Shown here one piece after another: positions 34,964 to 43,843 of a stretch of DNA of 64,000 bases; the first letter of the stretch is position 1, and each line of letters begins with the position of its first letter. The position numbers and the translations under genes were made by a program. The DNA is taken from the NCBI GenBank assembly GCA_038326325.1, contig JBBQJW010000001.1, positions 304,344 to 368,343 of the forward strand. Direction: 5' to 3'. Source of the DNA: UBA10324 sp038326325 (GTDB taxonomy: Bacteria > Bacteroidota > Bacteroidia > Chitinophagales > UBA10324). The notes under the pieces were generated by a model that made no database searches, had not been told where the DNA came from, and saw only the letters and a list, made by a program, of their open reading frames with translations.

Positions 34964-35512
34964 ATGGAAATTGTACTCGACGAATTAAAATATCCCACTG
35001 GTAAATTCAAGTGGCCAAAAGAAATTTCTGCGGATGAAATAAAAAACTGGATTGATGTGATTGAAAAATTTCCATCACTATTAAAAAATGAAGTTGAAAA
35101 TCTGAGTGACGCTGAACTCGCTTTAGTTTATCGTCCTGATGGTTGGAACATTCGTATGGTAGTACATCATTGCGCCGATAGTCATTCGAATGCTTTTGCA
35201 AGATTTAAACTTGCGCTCACTGAAGACAAACCAACGATAAAACCATACATCGAAAGTTTATGGGCCACTTTGCCTGATGTAACCGAAGCTCCGATTGAAT
35301 GGTCGCTACAAATTCTTGAAGGGTTGCACAAAAGATGGAATGTTTTGCTGCGGAGTTTAAGTGTAACAGATTTACAAAAGGTATTTATTCATCCGGACCA
35401 TGGTCGAGAATTAAAATTAGAAAGTGTGATTGCTTTATATGCATGGCATTGCAATCATCATCTTGCACATGTGAAGCAGGCAAAAAAATTTAACGGAAAT
35501 TTTAATGGTTAA
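34964..35512 (+). CDS. DinB/YfiT-type metal-dependent hydrolase or thiol transferase
   Basis: 182 residues, four-helix DinB fold. The three metal ligands are visible as His in RMVVHHCADSH (about 64-73) and in AWHCNHHLAHV (about 163-173), the YfiT arrangement. N-terminal LKYPTGKFKWP is typical of this group. YfiT/BstA proteins use bacillithiol in Firmicutes; the thiol used here is unknown. It lies 20 bases after the helical protein gene and converges with the membrane protein gene at 35514. Confidence 0.85.
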   Translation: MEIVLDELKYPTGKFKWPKEISADEIKNWIDVIEKFPSLLKNEVENLSDAELALVYRPDGWNIRMVVHHCADSHSNAFARFKLALTEDKPTIKPYIESLWATLPDVTEAPIEWSLQILEGLHKRWNVLLRSLSVTDLQKVFIHPDHGRELKLESVIALYAWHCNHHLAHVKQAKKFNGNFNG

Positions 35513-35513
35513 T

Positions 35514-37187
35514 TCAATTTGTGGCACCGGTATTAAACAACCATGAAAGGTTATTGGGTGTAACAGTATTTAATTCAGTACGAGATTTTACTTCAACGAA
35601 GTTGATATTCTTTTCTCTGAACAATTCGCGGTTCGATTCAAAATTTCCGAAATAAACTTTAATAACATCTTTTCTTTTAGTAAGCGATTTCAGTTGTCCT
35701 TTTGCTGCACCTGTATGAAATTTTTGTACTGGAAAATAAATGTCATACACCTGGAAGTTATTATAAAAATAAAAGGCAAGGCAAATAAGCGCAGGAATAA
35801 AAAATATTTTTTTTCTAACCATCATTAATCCGACAGGAATAATTATTCCAATCAAATAAAATTGAGGCGCATATCTCGCAAGCCATCCCACCTTTGTTAT
35901 GAAAACGGATAGCAGAATAAAAATTAGTGTAATAGAAACAATAAAAAATATTTTCCGATCTGCAAAAAATAAAAATGGAATAAGTGTAACAGAAATTAAT
36001 AACGCAAGTGAGAAATAAGGACCAAAACCAGCCATTTCCCCATCAGCCCTTGTATAGTTCTGCCTTTCTTCATCGGCAAATGTGCCCGGCATTTTCAATT
36101 CGTTTATCAACGGCGCACGACACCATACAGCTTTTGAAAAAACAGACTGATATATTTTTTCAATCCTATTCATGTTTGTAAATGAAGCAGGCTGTAATGA
36201 ATTTTCAATACCATTCTGAATCTCCGGCTTTGATTTATCGCCAATCGGGTAAAACGGATTGTCGTATTCAATGGTGTTTGTTATGTATGGCGAAAACCCG
36301 TTTACTAATATTCCAATGGCAAATCCAAAAACACTTGCGAGAATAATTCTTCTGATTGCAGTTTTGTTTTTCAGAAAATAAAAAACTGTTACACCTCCGG
36401 CAATAAATATTGTGAGATATACAGGCATTGTGAATTTATAATCAATAAGAATGGAAATAATAATCGCAAGCAAAAAGATAATTGCCTTTGAATCGGAAAA
36501 GAAAAGCATGACCGCAAGCGAACAGAATACCAAAATGCATGCATAAATACTTCCGTCAATGTAATTACTCTGGCTTTGACAGATGACTACAGGATTTGTT
36601 GCAGCAATTAATGCGATGAACAGCGCTGCGAAAAAATTAATACGCAGAAAATGATTGAGTGTAACAGTTGTAATGGCTAAAGCAGTAAAAAATAAAACAT
36701 AATTAAAAACCTTTGTGTTATTGATGTCTCCTGTAAGAAGGAAAATCGAAAGCGAGTTATACCACCCTCCTCTCGGATAATGATTGATAAAAATGTTTTC
36801 AATCTTCGCATTGTTGTCGAGTTGTTGTTTTACGGGGTTCCAGCCCTCAAACATTTTTATGATTGCTTCGAGGTGGTAGGCCTGCCCGTCCCATGACACA
36901 TCAATAAACAATCGGCTTTGGTTGAGCGAAAACAAAAATGTAACAGTGGCAACAACAACCGCCGCCAGCAAAAACTTCCAGTCAATCTTGAAATTCTTGA
37001 TGAGTAGAAATGAACTGACAATAAGTGTAACAGCCACCGCTATTATAAAAATGTAATTCGGTGGTGTTATGCTTAAAACAAAGCAGGCATTCACTAAAAA
37101 GATATTGGAGAATATCAGCAGCAGAAACAATACGGCAACAGAAAATAAAATCTGGTTCCAAGGTTTCAGAGGCAAGACAGTTTGCAT
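35514..37187 (-). CDS. Polytopic membrane protein, GT-C glycosyltransferase-like
   Basis: 557 residues with about 11-12 hydrophobic segments. After the third segment comes the extracytoplasmic loop SWDGQAYHLEAIIKMFEGWNP, with an acidic DG followed by His, as in GT-C enzymes that use polyprenyl-phosphate sugars, and then INHYPRGGWYNS. The C-terminal part (about 470-557) is soluble. It could transfer a sugar to a lipid or protein at the periplasmic face. The assignment rests on topology and one motif. TGTWACA is unusually dense here: seven copies in 1.7 kb. Confidence 0.6.
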   Translation of the reverse strand: MQTVLPLKPWNQILFSVAVLFLLLIFSNIFLVNACFVLSITPPNYIFIIAVAVTLIVSSFLLIKNFKIDWKFLLAAVVVATVTFLFSLNQSRLFIDVSWDGQAYHLEAIIKMFEGWNPVKQQLDNNAKIENIFINHYPRGGWYNSLSIFLLTGDINNTKVFNYVLFFTALAITTVTLNHFLRINFFAALFIALIAATNPVVICQSQSNYIDGSIYACILVFCSLAVMLFFSDSKAIIFLLAIIISILIDYKFTMPVYLTIFIAGGVTVFYFLKNKTAIRRIILASVFGFAIGILVNGFSPYITNTIEYDNPFYPIGDKSKPEIQNGIENSLQPASFTNMNRIEKIYQSVFSKAVWCRAPLINELKMPGTFADEERQNYTRADGEMAGFGPYFSLALLISVTLIPFLFFADRKIFFIVSITLIFILLSVFITKVGWLARYAPQFYLIGIIIPVGLMMVRKKIFFIPALICLAFYFYNNFQVYDIYFPVQKFHTGAAKGQLKSLTKRKDVIKVYFGNFESNRELFREKNINFVEVKSRTELNTVTPNNLSWLFNTGATN

Positions 37188-37216
37188 GGGGTGAATATAA
37201 AAGGAAGAAAATTTTA

Positions 37217-37297
37217 ACTATGAATTATAGGAGTTATACAAAAGGAGTAATAGGAGTAAACTCCCAGAACTCCTACCCTACTCCTATAACTCCTAGT
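37217..37297. repeat. Interspersed GGAGT/ACTCC palindromic repeat, copy 2
   Basis: Alternating TAGGAGT units and their complement ACTCCTA fill the gap before the membrane-protein gene, as at 22546-22632 but diverged. The two arms can pair over most of their length. The element is at the 5' side of one minus-strand gene and the 3' side of another. Confidence 0.6.
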
Positions 37298-37308
37298 AAA
37301 ATTCAGCC

Positions 37309-38205
37309 TCACTCCCTCTCCATTTCCACTTTCAAAAAATTCCGTTCACCTTTAGCTATTACAAATTCTACTTCGCGCGGTTTGTAATTTTTAAGTGTAA
37401 CGGTGAGTGTGTGTTTTCCCTCCGCAATATTCTGCACGCGCGCAATGCCTGCAAGCGAAGTGCGGCGCCGCAGCGAAGCATCTTTAATGTGCAGTTTCGC
37501 TTTCGCGAGCGGCTCGCCCGAATCAATAGCTGTAACAGTCAGCTCCAGGGCACGATGGCGACGGGGTCCGCGCTGCACCCGGCGCGAAATTTTATAGCGG
37601 GTTTGAAAAAGACTATTGCTCAGAAACATTCCAACCGCCCAATCCATATCGTCGCGCATAAAATTCATTGCCTGGCGGCTCACCTGCGCAAGTGATGCGG
37701 TCGCATTTTTATTTTCGCTGCGCATGCCATCGGGCTGGCTCACCCATTTGTTATAATCATCAATAAAAGTTTGCTGATCAACAAGCATCTGATGCGTGAG
37801 GCCGAGCGGCAGCAACTGCACCTCAAACTCGGCAGCCGCCTGTAACACTTGTTCGGCAAGCCCGGTCAGTTCGTTGGTGCGCGCCTGCTTCAGTTGCGTA
37901 TCGGTAATGCGCGCCTTCGTCCTCAGCATAGTGTTACTGCTGAGCACCGAATAGTAAACCGCAATTTTGCTGATGGCAGAAGTGTTCGCCGTAAGTGCCG
38001 TGCGCGCCATGCTCTTGGTTTCGGTATATCCCGAATTGTCGTTACCCTGATTCATGCTATGCTCAGAAATCTTATCGAGGTAATCTTTCAGTTTGTTATA
38101 CGAATCGGTGAAAGCAGCATTCGCACTCCACACAGTGGCTGTATCGTCAAGCATTAGTTTAACACCCTGTATCATTTTCATATTCTGAATCTGAATTTTA
38201 TTCAT
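37309..38205 (-). CDS. Unknown protein with C-terminal carboxypeptidase-regulatory-like domain
   Basis: 298 residues, no signal peptide. Residues 1-215 look helical (four to six long helices rich in Ala/Gln/Thr), followed by a basic linker RRVQRGPRRHRALE and a beta domain (about 222-298) with the carboxypeptidase-regulatory/DUF4480 pattern: SGEPLAKAKLHI, then SLAGIARVQNIAEGKHTLTVTLKNYKP. The gene is clearly richer in G+C than its neighbours and its upstream flank is extremely AT-rich. I do not recognise the helical part. A surface or structural role is only a guess. Confidence 0.65.
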   Translation of the reverse strand: MNKIQIQNMKMIQGVKLMLDDTATVWSANAAFTDSYNKLKDYLDKISEHSMNQGNDNSGYTETKSMARTALTANTSAISKIAVYYSVLSSNTMLRTKARITDTQLKQARTNELTGLAEQVLQAAAEFEVQLLPLGLTHQMLVDQQTFIDDYNKWVSQPDGMRSENKNATASLAQVSRQAMNFMRDDMDWAVGMFLSNSLFQTRYKISRRVQRGPRRHRALELTVTAIDSGEPLAKAKLHIKDASLRRRTSLAGIARVQNIAEGKHTLTVTLKNYKPREVEFVIAKGERNFLKVEMERE

Positions 38206-38680
38206 ACGCTAATAGATTTTATGTTTTTTGAAGGTTGTCTTTTTAAAACCAATGGCTAAAAATAGATACTATTTACTTATACTAAAAATATTTGAATTAC
38301 TTAATTTATTGTTTGAAATATTTTAGTTGTAATTTGAATTATAATTTTCAATAGCTGATATAATTAATTTAAGAACAGATAAATTTAATTTGTATTTATC
38401 ATATTATTATTTTAATACTGATAATATAAATTTATATACTGTTAATATTTGTTTAATATCTGTTTTTATTTCTTTAAATAAACTAATTCAATAAGTTATT
38501 TAATTATTTAGGTTAATAAAATAATTATTTCAACTAATAAAGTTTTAAATAGAGCTAATTAATTAATATTTATAGATAGTAAGATAATTTATTTTGATAG
38601 TAAATTTATTTAATCAAATAGTTAAATATTTTATTCAGATAATTAATAAAATCAGATAAATAATAATAGTATTATCGACA
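38206..38680. other. Gene-free, extremely AT-rich tract
   Basis: 475 bases without a plausible gene. Between 38281 and 38640 I count roughly 45 G or C in 360 bases, about 87% A+T. It consists of runs of AATTAATT, TTTAAAT and AATATAAATT with some small palindromes, such as ATAAATTTATAT near 38426. It lies directly upstream of the 38205 gene, so it must contain that gene's promoter. It has no TGTWACA copy. Confidence 0.8.
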
Positions 38681-39151
38681 CTAAGGAATTTTACTCCATC
38701 CTGTATCAGGAATATTTATAAAAGAACAATCAATTGGATGATCTAATAGAATTTTAGACAATGAAGGATAATCAATTGAATATCTTATGACATATTTTTT
38801 GTCAATGTTAATTACAAATCCATCTGGTGCATAAAATAAGCCCTCATAGTAAATCCCATTAACTGAATAGCTGAAAACATTCATCATTATTGTTCCGCCA
38901 TGAGTGGTATTTGAATTCTCAGTTTTGCTTAACATAACCCCGATAGTATATCGAACATTATAAGCAATTCGGAATTCATAAATAGAATAACATCCCGCGC
39001 ATAGGATTAAGCTAACAATTACCCAGATTCTAATCTTTTTTTGATTGGCAAGAACATTCCAGAAAATATATAATGCCATACAAAAAAAGGCACCCATGAA
39101 TAAAATCCTTAGTGGAACTCCGAATATTTCTGAATTGCCTGAAAATATCAT
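38681..39151 (-). CDS. Small membrane protein of unknown function
   Basis: 156 residues. Two hydrophobic segments (about 12-33 and 42-60) are followed by an extracytoplasmic or cytoplasmic part of about 95 residues with several Tyr and a terminal CSFINIPDTGW. No family is recognised. It lies in a stretch of short envelope genes (38681-40260), all on the minus strand. Confidence 0.55.
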   Translation of the reverse strand: MIFSGNSEIFGVPLRILFMGAFFCMALYIFWNVLANQKKIRIWVIVSLILCAGCYSIYEFRIAYNVRYTIGVMLSKTENSNTTHGGTIMMNVFSYSVNGIYYEGLFYAPDGFVINIDKKYVIRYSIDYPSLSKILLDHPIDCSFINIPDTGWSKIP

Positions 39152-39170
39152 TGGTTATAGTTTGATGTCA

Positions 39171-39238
39171 CCGCAAAGTCTCCCTTACTAAGTTTGGGGA
39201 GTTTGAGGTAAGGCATTTTTAACGGGAAGACTTTGCGG
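39171..39238. repeat. Imperfect 68-base hairpin, CCGCAAAGTC family
   Basis: Outer arms CCGCAAAGTCTCCC and GGGAAGACTTTGCGG (one bulge) enclose a second stem CCTTAC/GTAAGG. It fills the gap between two small envelope genes. The CTTTGCGG core recurs at 24910-24932 and 50138-50172. It looks like a small non-autonomous repeat or a processing hairpin; no U tract follows the outer stem. Confidence 0.6.
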
Positions 39239-39264
39239 GAACGAAAGAGGCTGTTGGGACTTAA

Positions 39265-39861
39265 TTATTTAGGAGATTTCTTTTTCATGTCTTCTGCATT
39301 TTCATATTTCGATGGAATTCCTTCCCAAGGTATTATTAGTGGGTCTGTCATATAAATTGACGGGCAAAGTAAGCGATAACCTCCAGGTTGCATGAAGTCG
39401 TTGTAAATGATTTTAATTTCTGTCCTTCGGTTTTTCATACGGCAACTTTCACAATCAGAACCATCTGCATGAATTTCAACAACACGCGGAATAAGATTTC
39501 CATAACCCTTACCAGTGACCCTAAAAGCATCAATGCCTTTTGCAATGAGATAAAAAACTAAACTGTCTGCTCTGATTTGCGAAAACATCTGATTAAAATC
39601 TGACTTGCCTTTCGAATCGGTGTGAATTGAAATTTCAATTCCAATTTCAGGATGTTGAGTCAGAAAATAATAAACAGAATCAAGAGGTGTAACATACTTT
39701 CCAACCGACCAGCAATTAAACTCATACGACCCTAAAATTTTTACTTCTCCAACTTCAAAAACAGAATCAGCATAACAGAAATATTTTCTTCCTGTTAAAT
39801 CTTGTGCACTGCAAACTGTTTCACCAAAGAGAAGGAAAAGAATAAGGAAGTGTTTTTTCAT
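39265..39861 (-). CDS. Secreted protein with OmpA-like peptidoglycan-binding domain
   Basis: 198 residues. The signal peptide is 1-19 (VCSAQ). The domain at about 62-155 shows the OmpA-C pattern: IEISIHTDSKGKSDFN (usually GHTD), SQIRADSLVFYLIAKGI, VTGKGYGNLIPRV and KNRRTEIKI, which bind diaminopimelate in peptidoglycan. HTDSKG in place of GHTDxxG is slightly unusual. Two cysteines (CESCR) sit in the loop before the last strand. Probably a periplasmic anchor protein. Confidence 0.8.
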   Translation of the reverse strand: MKKHFLILFLLFGETVCSAQDLTGRKYFCYADSVFEVGEVKILGSYEFNCWSVGKYVTPLDSVYYFLTQHPEIGIEISIHTDSKGKSDFNQMFSQIRADSLVFYLIAKGIDAFRVTGKGYGNLIPRVVEIHADGSDCESCRMKNRRTEIKIIYNDFMQPGGYRLLCPSIYMTDPLIIPWEGIPSKYENAEDMKKKSPK

Positions 39862-39882
39862 CAGCTATGCTTTAATCTATAT

Positions 39883-40260
39883 TTATCTCGAAACAAAATA
39901 CCAATTGTGTTCGAGTTCGACCTCATTCGTCGAATTAAAATCTTTTATTGTTGAGGAGTTATTTGTATAAACAATTTCGGTAATTCCTGGTCTATCAAGA
40001 ACCATTACAAAAATAAGAGTATATATGTTTGATGGATCGCTGGCTACGATTGACAAAAAAGGATTACCCAATTTCAGGCTATCAGGGATTCTGAAAGCAA
40101 CATTTGTATGATCAGGGACAAGTTTGTTTTCTTTCAAAAGATTAACAACTATTTTCATGGAAGCTTTATTCTCATTCCATTGCTTCATATTCTCTTCTGT
40201 AATAGCGTGCTTGCATGATGACAAAAACAGAAGTAGGAATACTGCTAAATATTTTTTCAT
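39883..40260 (-). CDS. Small lipoprotein of unknown function
   Basis: 125 residues. The signal peptide ends in the lipobox FLSSC at about residues 12-16. The mature part is mixed with no recognised motif. It follows hutU by 24 bases and precedes the OmpA-like gene, in the same orientation. Confidence 0.6.
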   Translation of the reverse strand: MKKYLAVFLLLFLSSCKHAITEENMKQWNENKASMKIVVNLLKENKLVPDHTNVAFRIPDSLKLGNPFLSIVASDPSNIYTLIFVMVLDRPGITEIVYTNNSSTIKDFNSTNEVELEHNWYFVSR

Positions 40261-40284
40261 CAGCTGTACTTTTTTCTTTGAACT

Positions 40285-41958
40285 TTACTTCAACCTTTCC
40301 TCCAAATCCAACCGAAATTTACGAGCAGTATCTTTCGCAATATCATAACCTGCATCAGCATGACGAATAACACCCATTGCAGGGTCGTTATTCAAAACTC
40401 TTTTCAGTCGGCGCGCGGCATCATCAGTTCCATCAGCAACAATCACCATTCCTGCATGAATGCTGTAACCGATTCCAACTCCACCACCATGATGCAACGA
40501 AACCCAACTTGCTCCTCCTGCTGTGTTGATTAACGAATTTAAAATCGGCCAGTCCGCAATAGCATCGGATCCATCGAGCATAGCTTCGGTTTCGCGATTA
40601 GGCGAAGCAACCGAACCAGTATCGAGATGATCGCGACCAATAACAATCGGCGCTTTTACTTTTCCTGTTTTCACCAAATCATTAAAAAGCAATCCTGCCT
40701 TTTCGCGCTCGCCCATACCGAGCCAGCAGATGCGCGCGGGCAATCCTTGAAAAGCAATTTTTTCTTTTGCAAGATTTAGCCACCGTAACAGTCCTTTATT
40801 TTCGGGGAAAAGTTTTTTCAGTGCTTCGTCAGTTGTATAAATATCTTCAGGATCACCGCTGAGTGCCACCCAACGAAACGGCCCCTTGCCTTCGCAAAAA
40901 AGCGAGCGGATATATTCAGGCACAAAACCCGGAAAGTCGAAAGCATTTTTTACTCCGCGAGCGAGTGCTTGTCCGCGCAGATTGTTTCCATAATCGAAAG
41001 TGATGGCACCGCGCTTTTGCAAATCCAACATGAGGCGAACATGCGCCGCCATTGTATCCAGTGAGCGTTCAATGTACTCATCCGGATTTTTTTCGCGCAG
41101 CACTTTTGCCTGTTCAACTGTAAGTCCGGAAGGAAAATAACCAATCAAGGCATCGTGTGCTGAGGTCTGGTCAGTCAGTGTATCAGGTGTAACACCTCGC
41201 TCAATCAATCGCTTTAACAAATCAACAACATTGCAAATCACCGCAATGGAAATGGCTTCACCTTTTTGTTTTGCTTCAAGCGCCCAGTCAATTCCCTCAT
41301 CAATGTTGTGGGTTATTTTATCGAGATACTTTGTTTCAATTCTTTTTTGTGCGCGCCACTCTTCCACTTCAGCGGCGAGACAAACTCCTTCGTTCATAGT
41401 AATTGCCAATGGTTGTGCGCCGCCCATTCCACCCAAGCCTGCTGTAACATTCAATGTTCCTTTCAGCGAACTATTAAAATGTTTCGAAGCAAGAGAAAGA
41501 TAAGTTTCATAAGTGCCCTGCACTATTCCCTGCGAGCCAATGTAAATCCACGAACCGGCAGTCATTTGTCCATACATGGTTAAACCTTTTGCTTCTAACT
41601 CACGGAAATATTTCCAGTTCGCCCAATGCCCAACAAGATTTGAGTTTGCAATAATTACTCGTGGTGCATCTTTATGCGTAGGAAGAATGCCGACAGGTTT
41701 TCCGCTTTGCACAATGAGAGTTTCATCATCATTCAAATCTCTAAGTGCTTTCACTATCAATTCGAATGCTTCCCAGTTGCGCGCTGCTTTTCCTGTTCCG
41801 CCATACACAATTAAATCTTCTGGTCGCTCCGCCACATCAGGATCAAGATTGTTGTGTAACATTCTTAACGCGGCTTCCTGAATCCACCCTTTACAGGTCA
41901 ATTGATTTCCGGTTGCCGCATGTAAATTTTTTCTGGAAGAAGATGTGGAAGTAATCAT
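40285..41958 (-). CDS. hutU: Urocanate hydratase
   Basis: 557 residues from the ATG at 41958; a longer form would need a TTG at 41979. Landmarks are LIVYGGTGKAARNWEAFE near residue 45, the NAD-binding block NVTAGLGGMGGAQPLA near 165, SGDPEDIYTTDEAL near 373 and the region SLHHGGGVGIGYSIHAGMVIVADG near 490. It hydrates urocanate to imidazolone propionate in histidine degradation. No hutH, hutI or hutG gene is present on either side, so this gene stands alone here. Confidence 0.95.
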   Translation of the reverse strand: MITSTSSSRKNLHAATGNQLTCKGWIQEAALRMLHNNLDPDVAERPEDLIVYGGTGKAARNWEAFELIVKALRDLNDDETLIVQSGKPVGILPTHKDAPRVIIANSNLVGHWANWKYFRELEAKGLTMYGQMTAGSWIYIGSQGIVQGTYETYLSLASKHFNSSLKGTLNVTAGLGGMGGAQPLAITMNEGVCLAAEVEEWRAQKRIETKYLDKITHNIDEGIDWALEAKQKGEAISIAVICNVVDLLKRLIERGVTPDTLTDQTSAHDALIGYFPSGLTVEQAKVLREKNPDEYIERSLDTMAAHVRLMLDLQKRGAITFDYGNNLRGQALARGVKNAFDFPGFVPEYIRSLFCEGKGPFRWVALSGDPEDIYTTDEALKKLFPENKGLLRWLNLAKEKIAFQGLPARICWLGMGEREKAGLLFNDLVKTGKVKAPIVIGRDHLDTGSVASPNRETEAMLDGSDAIADWPILNSLINTAGGASWVSLHHGGGVGIGYSIHAGMVIVADGTDDAARRLKRVLNNDPAMGVIRHADAGYDIAKDTARKFRLDLEERLK

Positions 41959-42018
41959 TGAGATAAAATCTTGCGTCAAAAATAATCATTCGCATTGCTC
42001 CAACACTTCCTTAAAATG

Positions 42019-42049
42019 AAAAAGGGCGCGACCCTCGGCCACACCCTTC
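42019..42049 (-). terminator. Rho-independent terminator after the T9SS hydrolase gene
   Basis: On the minus strand AAGGGTGTG pairs with CGCGCCCTT (with G-U pairs), followed by TTTTTC. It lies about 20 bases after the stop at 42070 and before hutU. Confidence 0.6.
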
Positions 42050-42069
42050 TTCCACCTAAAAACAAGGAA

Positions 42070-43716
42070 TTACTCCCTCGTAAATTGTAAAGTGTGTGTA
42101 ACACCTGGCGCTTCAATGCGAACAAAGTAGTTACCTGCACTCAGGTTATTTGTATTCAATATTAAAAGGTTGAACCCTTTTGCCACATCATTAATTTGCG
42201 GTTGCATTACCTCTCTTCCAATTGCATCGAATATTCTCACAGTTGAACTTCCAAAATCATTTGCGTTGATCTGAATATATGCTTCACTGTTTGCCGGATT
42301 CGGATACAACATTGGCTGAACATCAGATTCAACTTCTTCAATTTTCGCGTTCACAACTGGACATGTGCTTGACAATATCCCTGAAAGATTTAAGCTCCAG
42401 TTGTTATTCATCACCCGATCTGCCATTTCCTCAGAACATGCATAATGGTTCATGTAACGGTTTGAAAAAATATTTCCAGGCATTACCATTGAACGAATAT
42501 TCAGACTATTTAAAACCACATTCGCATCATTATCGGGAGCAGTAGGCAGTGTTTGACCTGTTACATTTTCAATATAAGATTTGTCTGAATTTACTCTGAA
42601 CCATGTACAGCCGTTTTCTGAAAATTTGTTCCATGTATTCAATACTTCAGGGTGATTTTTTGCAGATGTAATATGATCAGAATCATCACGAACCATAAAC
42701 AATACTTTTAAATTTGGTATGTGAGGCATAAATTCCTGAATCCATTTATCACCATTACGCAGATTCCAATATGATTTAGTTTGAGTTGAGTCAGCAAAAT
42801 GAACAGATAATGGGTTTGCAATTGGATAATAACCCATTTGATAGGCATGCTGAACTATCTGCTGAGAGTAGTAAGTTCTTTTATCGTAAGGTGTATTAGT
42901 TCTTCCTACAATGTCGTAGTCAATACCGGGTTCAAAAATGTTATTTCCATTCAGATCGAAATAAAATTGCCCTTTGGTCGTGTCATGTCCCGAAATTTTC
43001 AAAACATAGTTTGAGGAATATTTAAATTTCGTCCAATCAAAGGTGTTAGTTGAATCGTTATAACCTGGATTTTGGAACATTAAAACTGAATGACCATAAG
43101 GTTTACCCGGATCAGCTGTAAGCAATCCGTCGCCAATTGGTGATTCGAAAAATGAAATCCATGCCAATGTGCTAAGATCATTACTGTGCAGACCTAATGC
43201 GGCTAAAAGATTACATCCACCATTTGATCCGCCAATAACACCAACATTATTATACAACGGAGTAATTGCTCCTGTAATTTCATGAAGATACTTACCATTC
43301 TTATCTACCGATAAACCTAAGCAGTATTTTATTACATCATGAATAGCTTTCATACTATTTGCCCCACGATTGTCAAATACTCCACCACTTTTAGAAATAC
43401 CAGTACCTCCACCGGGGAAATTAAATTCACAAACAATGAATCCGAAGTTAGACATGGTAAACATGCTTCCTAAAGAACCTGAGGAACCAAATCCCCCATT
43501 TACATAAATAACAATTGGAGCACCACAAGAATATCTTTGAGGTGTATTGGTTGTATAAGGAACTGATAAGCGAACAAAAAGCCCTGTTGAGTCTGTATAG
43601 CTAGTGGTCAACCGGGTTGTTAAATAAGTGAAAGTTGCATGCGATTTAAAAGCAGTCAAATTGAACACAAGCGAGAAGAGCAAAAAGACTTTGAGAGTTG
43701 TGTAGTAATGTTTCAT
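42070..43716 (-). CDS. Secreted alpha/beta hydrolase with T9SS sorting domain
   Basis: 548 residues from the methionine at 43716 (signal peptide MKHYYTTLKVFLLFSLVF to HATF). The catalytic part (about 25-440) has an oxyanion-type GGFGSSGS loop, NFPGGGTG and the nucleophile elbow GVIGGSNGGCNLL near residue 165 (G-x-S-x-G), with an acidic residue and a terminal His expected in DSDHIT. A type A sorting domain occupies about 470-548 (ESDVQPMLYPNPANSEAYI to YFVRIEAPG). It is probably a surface or secreted esterase or peptidase. The substrate is unknown. Confidence 0.82.
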   Translation of the reverse strand: MKHYYTTLKVFLLFSLVFNLTAFKSHATFTYLTTRLTTSYTDSTGLFVRLSVPYTTNTPQRYSCGAPIVIYVNGGFGSSGSLGSMFTMSNFGFIVCEFNFPGGGTGISKSGGVFDNRGANSMKAIHDVIKYCLGLSVDKNGKYLHEITGAITPLYNNVGVIGGSNGGCNLLAALGLHSNDLSTLAWISFFESPIGDGLLTADPGKPYGHSVLMFQNPGYNDSTNTFDWTKFKYSSNYVLKISGHDTTKGQFYFDLNGNNIFEPGIDYDIVGRTNTPYDKRTYYSQQIVQHAYQMGYYPIANPLSVHFADSTQTKSYWNLRNGDKWIQEFMPHIPNLKVLFMVRDDSDHITSAKNHPEVLNTWNKFSENGCTWFRVNSDKSYIENVTGQTLPTAPDNDANVVLNSLNIRSMVMPGNIFSNRYMNHYACSEEMADRVMNNNWSLNLSGILSSTCPVVNAKIEEVESDVQPMLYPNPANSEAYIQINANDFGSSTVRIFDAIGREVMQPQINDVAKGFNLLILNTNNLSAGNYFVRIEAPGVTHTLQFTRE

Positions 43717-43843
43717 GTGTAATTTGTTTTTAGGTGGAACCAAAAGTATTTGGATGTCTTAATGTCTGATAAAATATAAGACAGTTACTTAGTTTTAATC
43801 GATGAATGTTTAAATAATGAAGTTGAGATTTAATTATTAAAAG

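Noticed and set aside
38206..38680. AT-rich tract considered as a replication origin
   Set aside because: No DnaA-box clusters, iterons or dnaA/dnaN neighbours were found.
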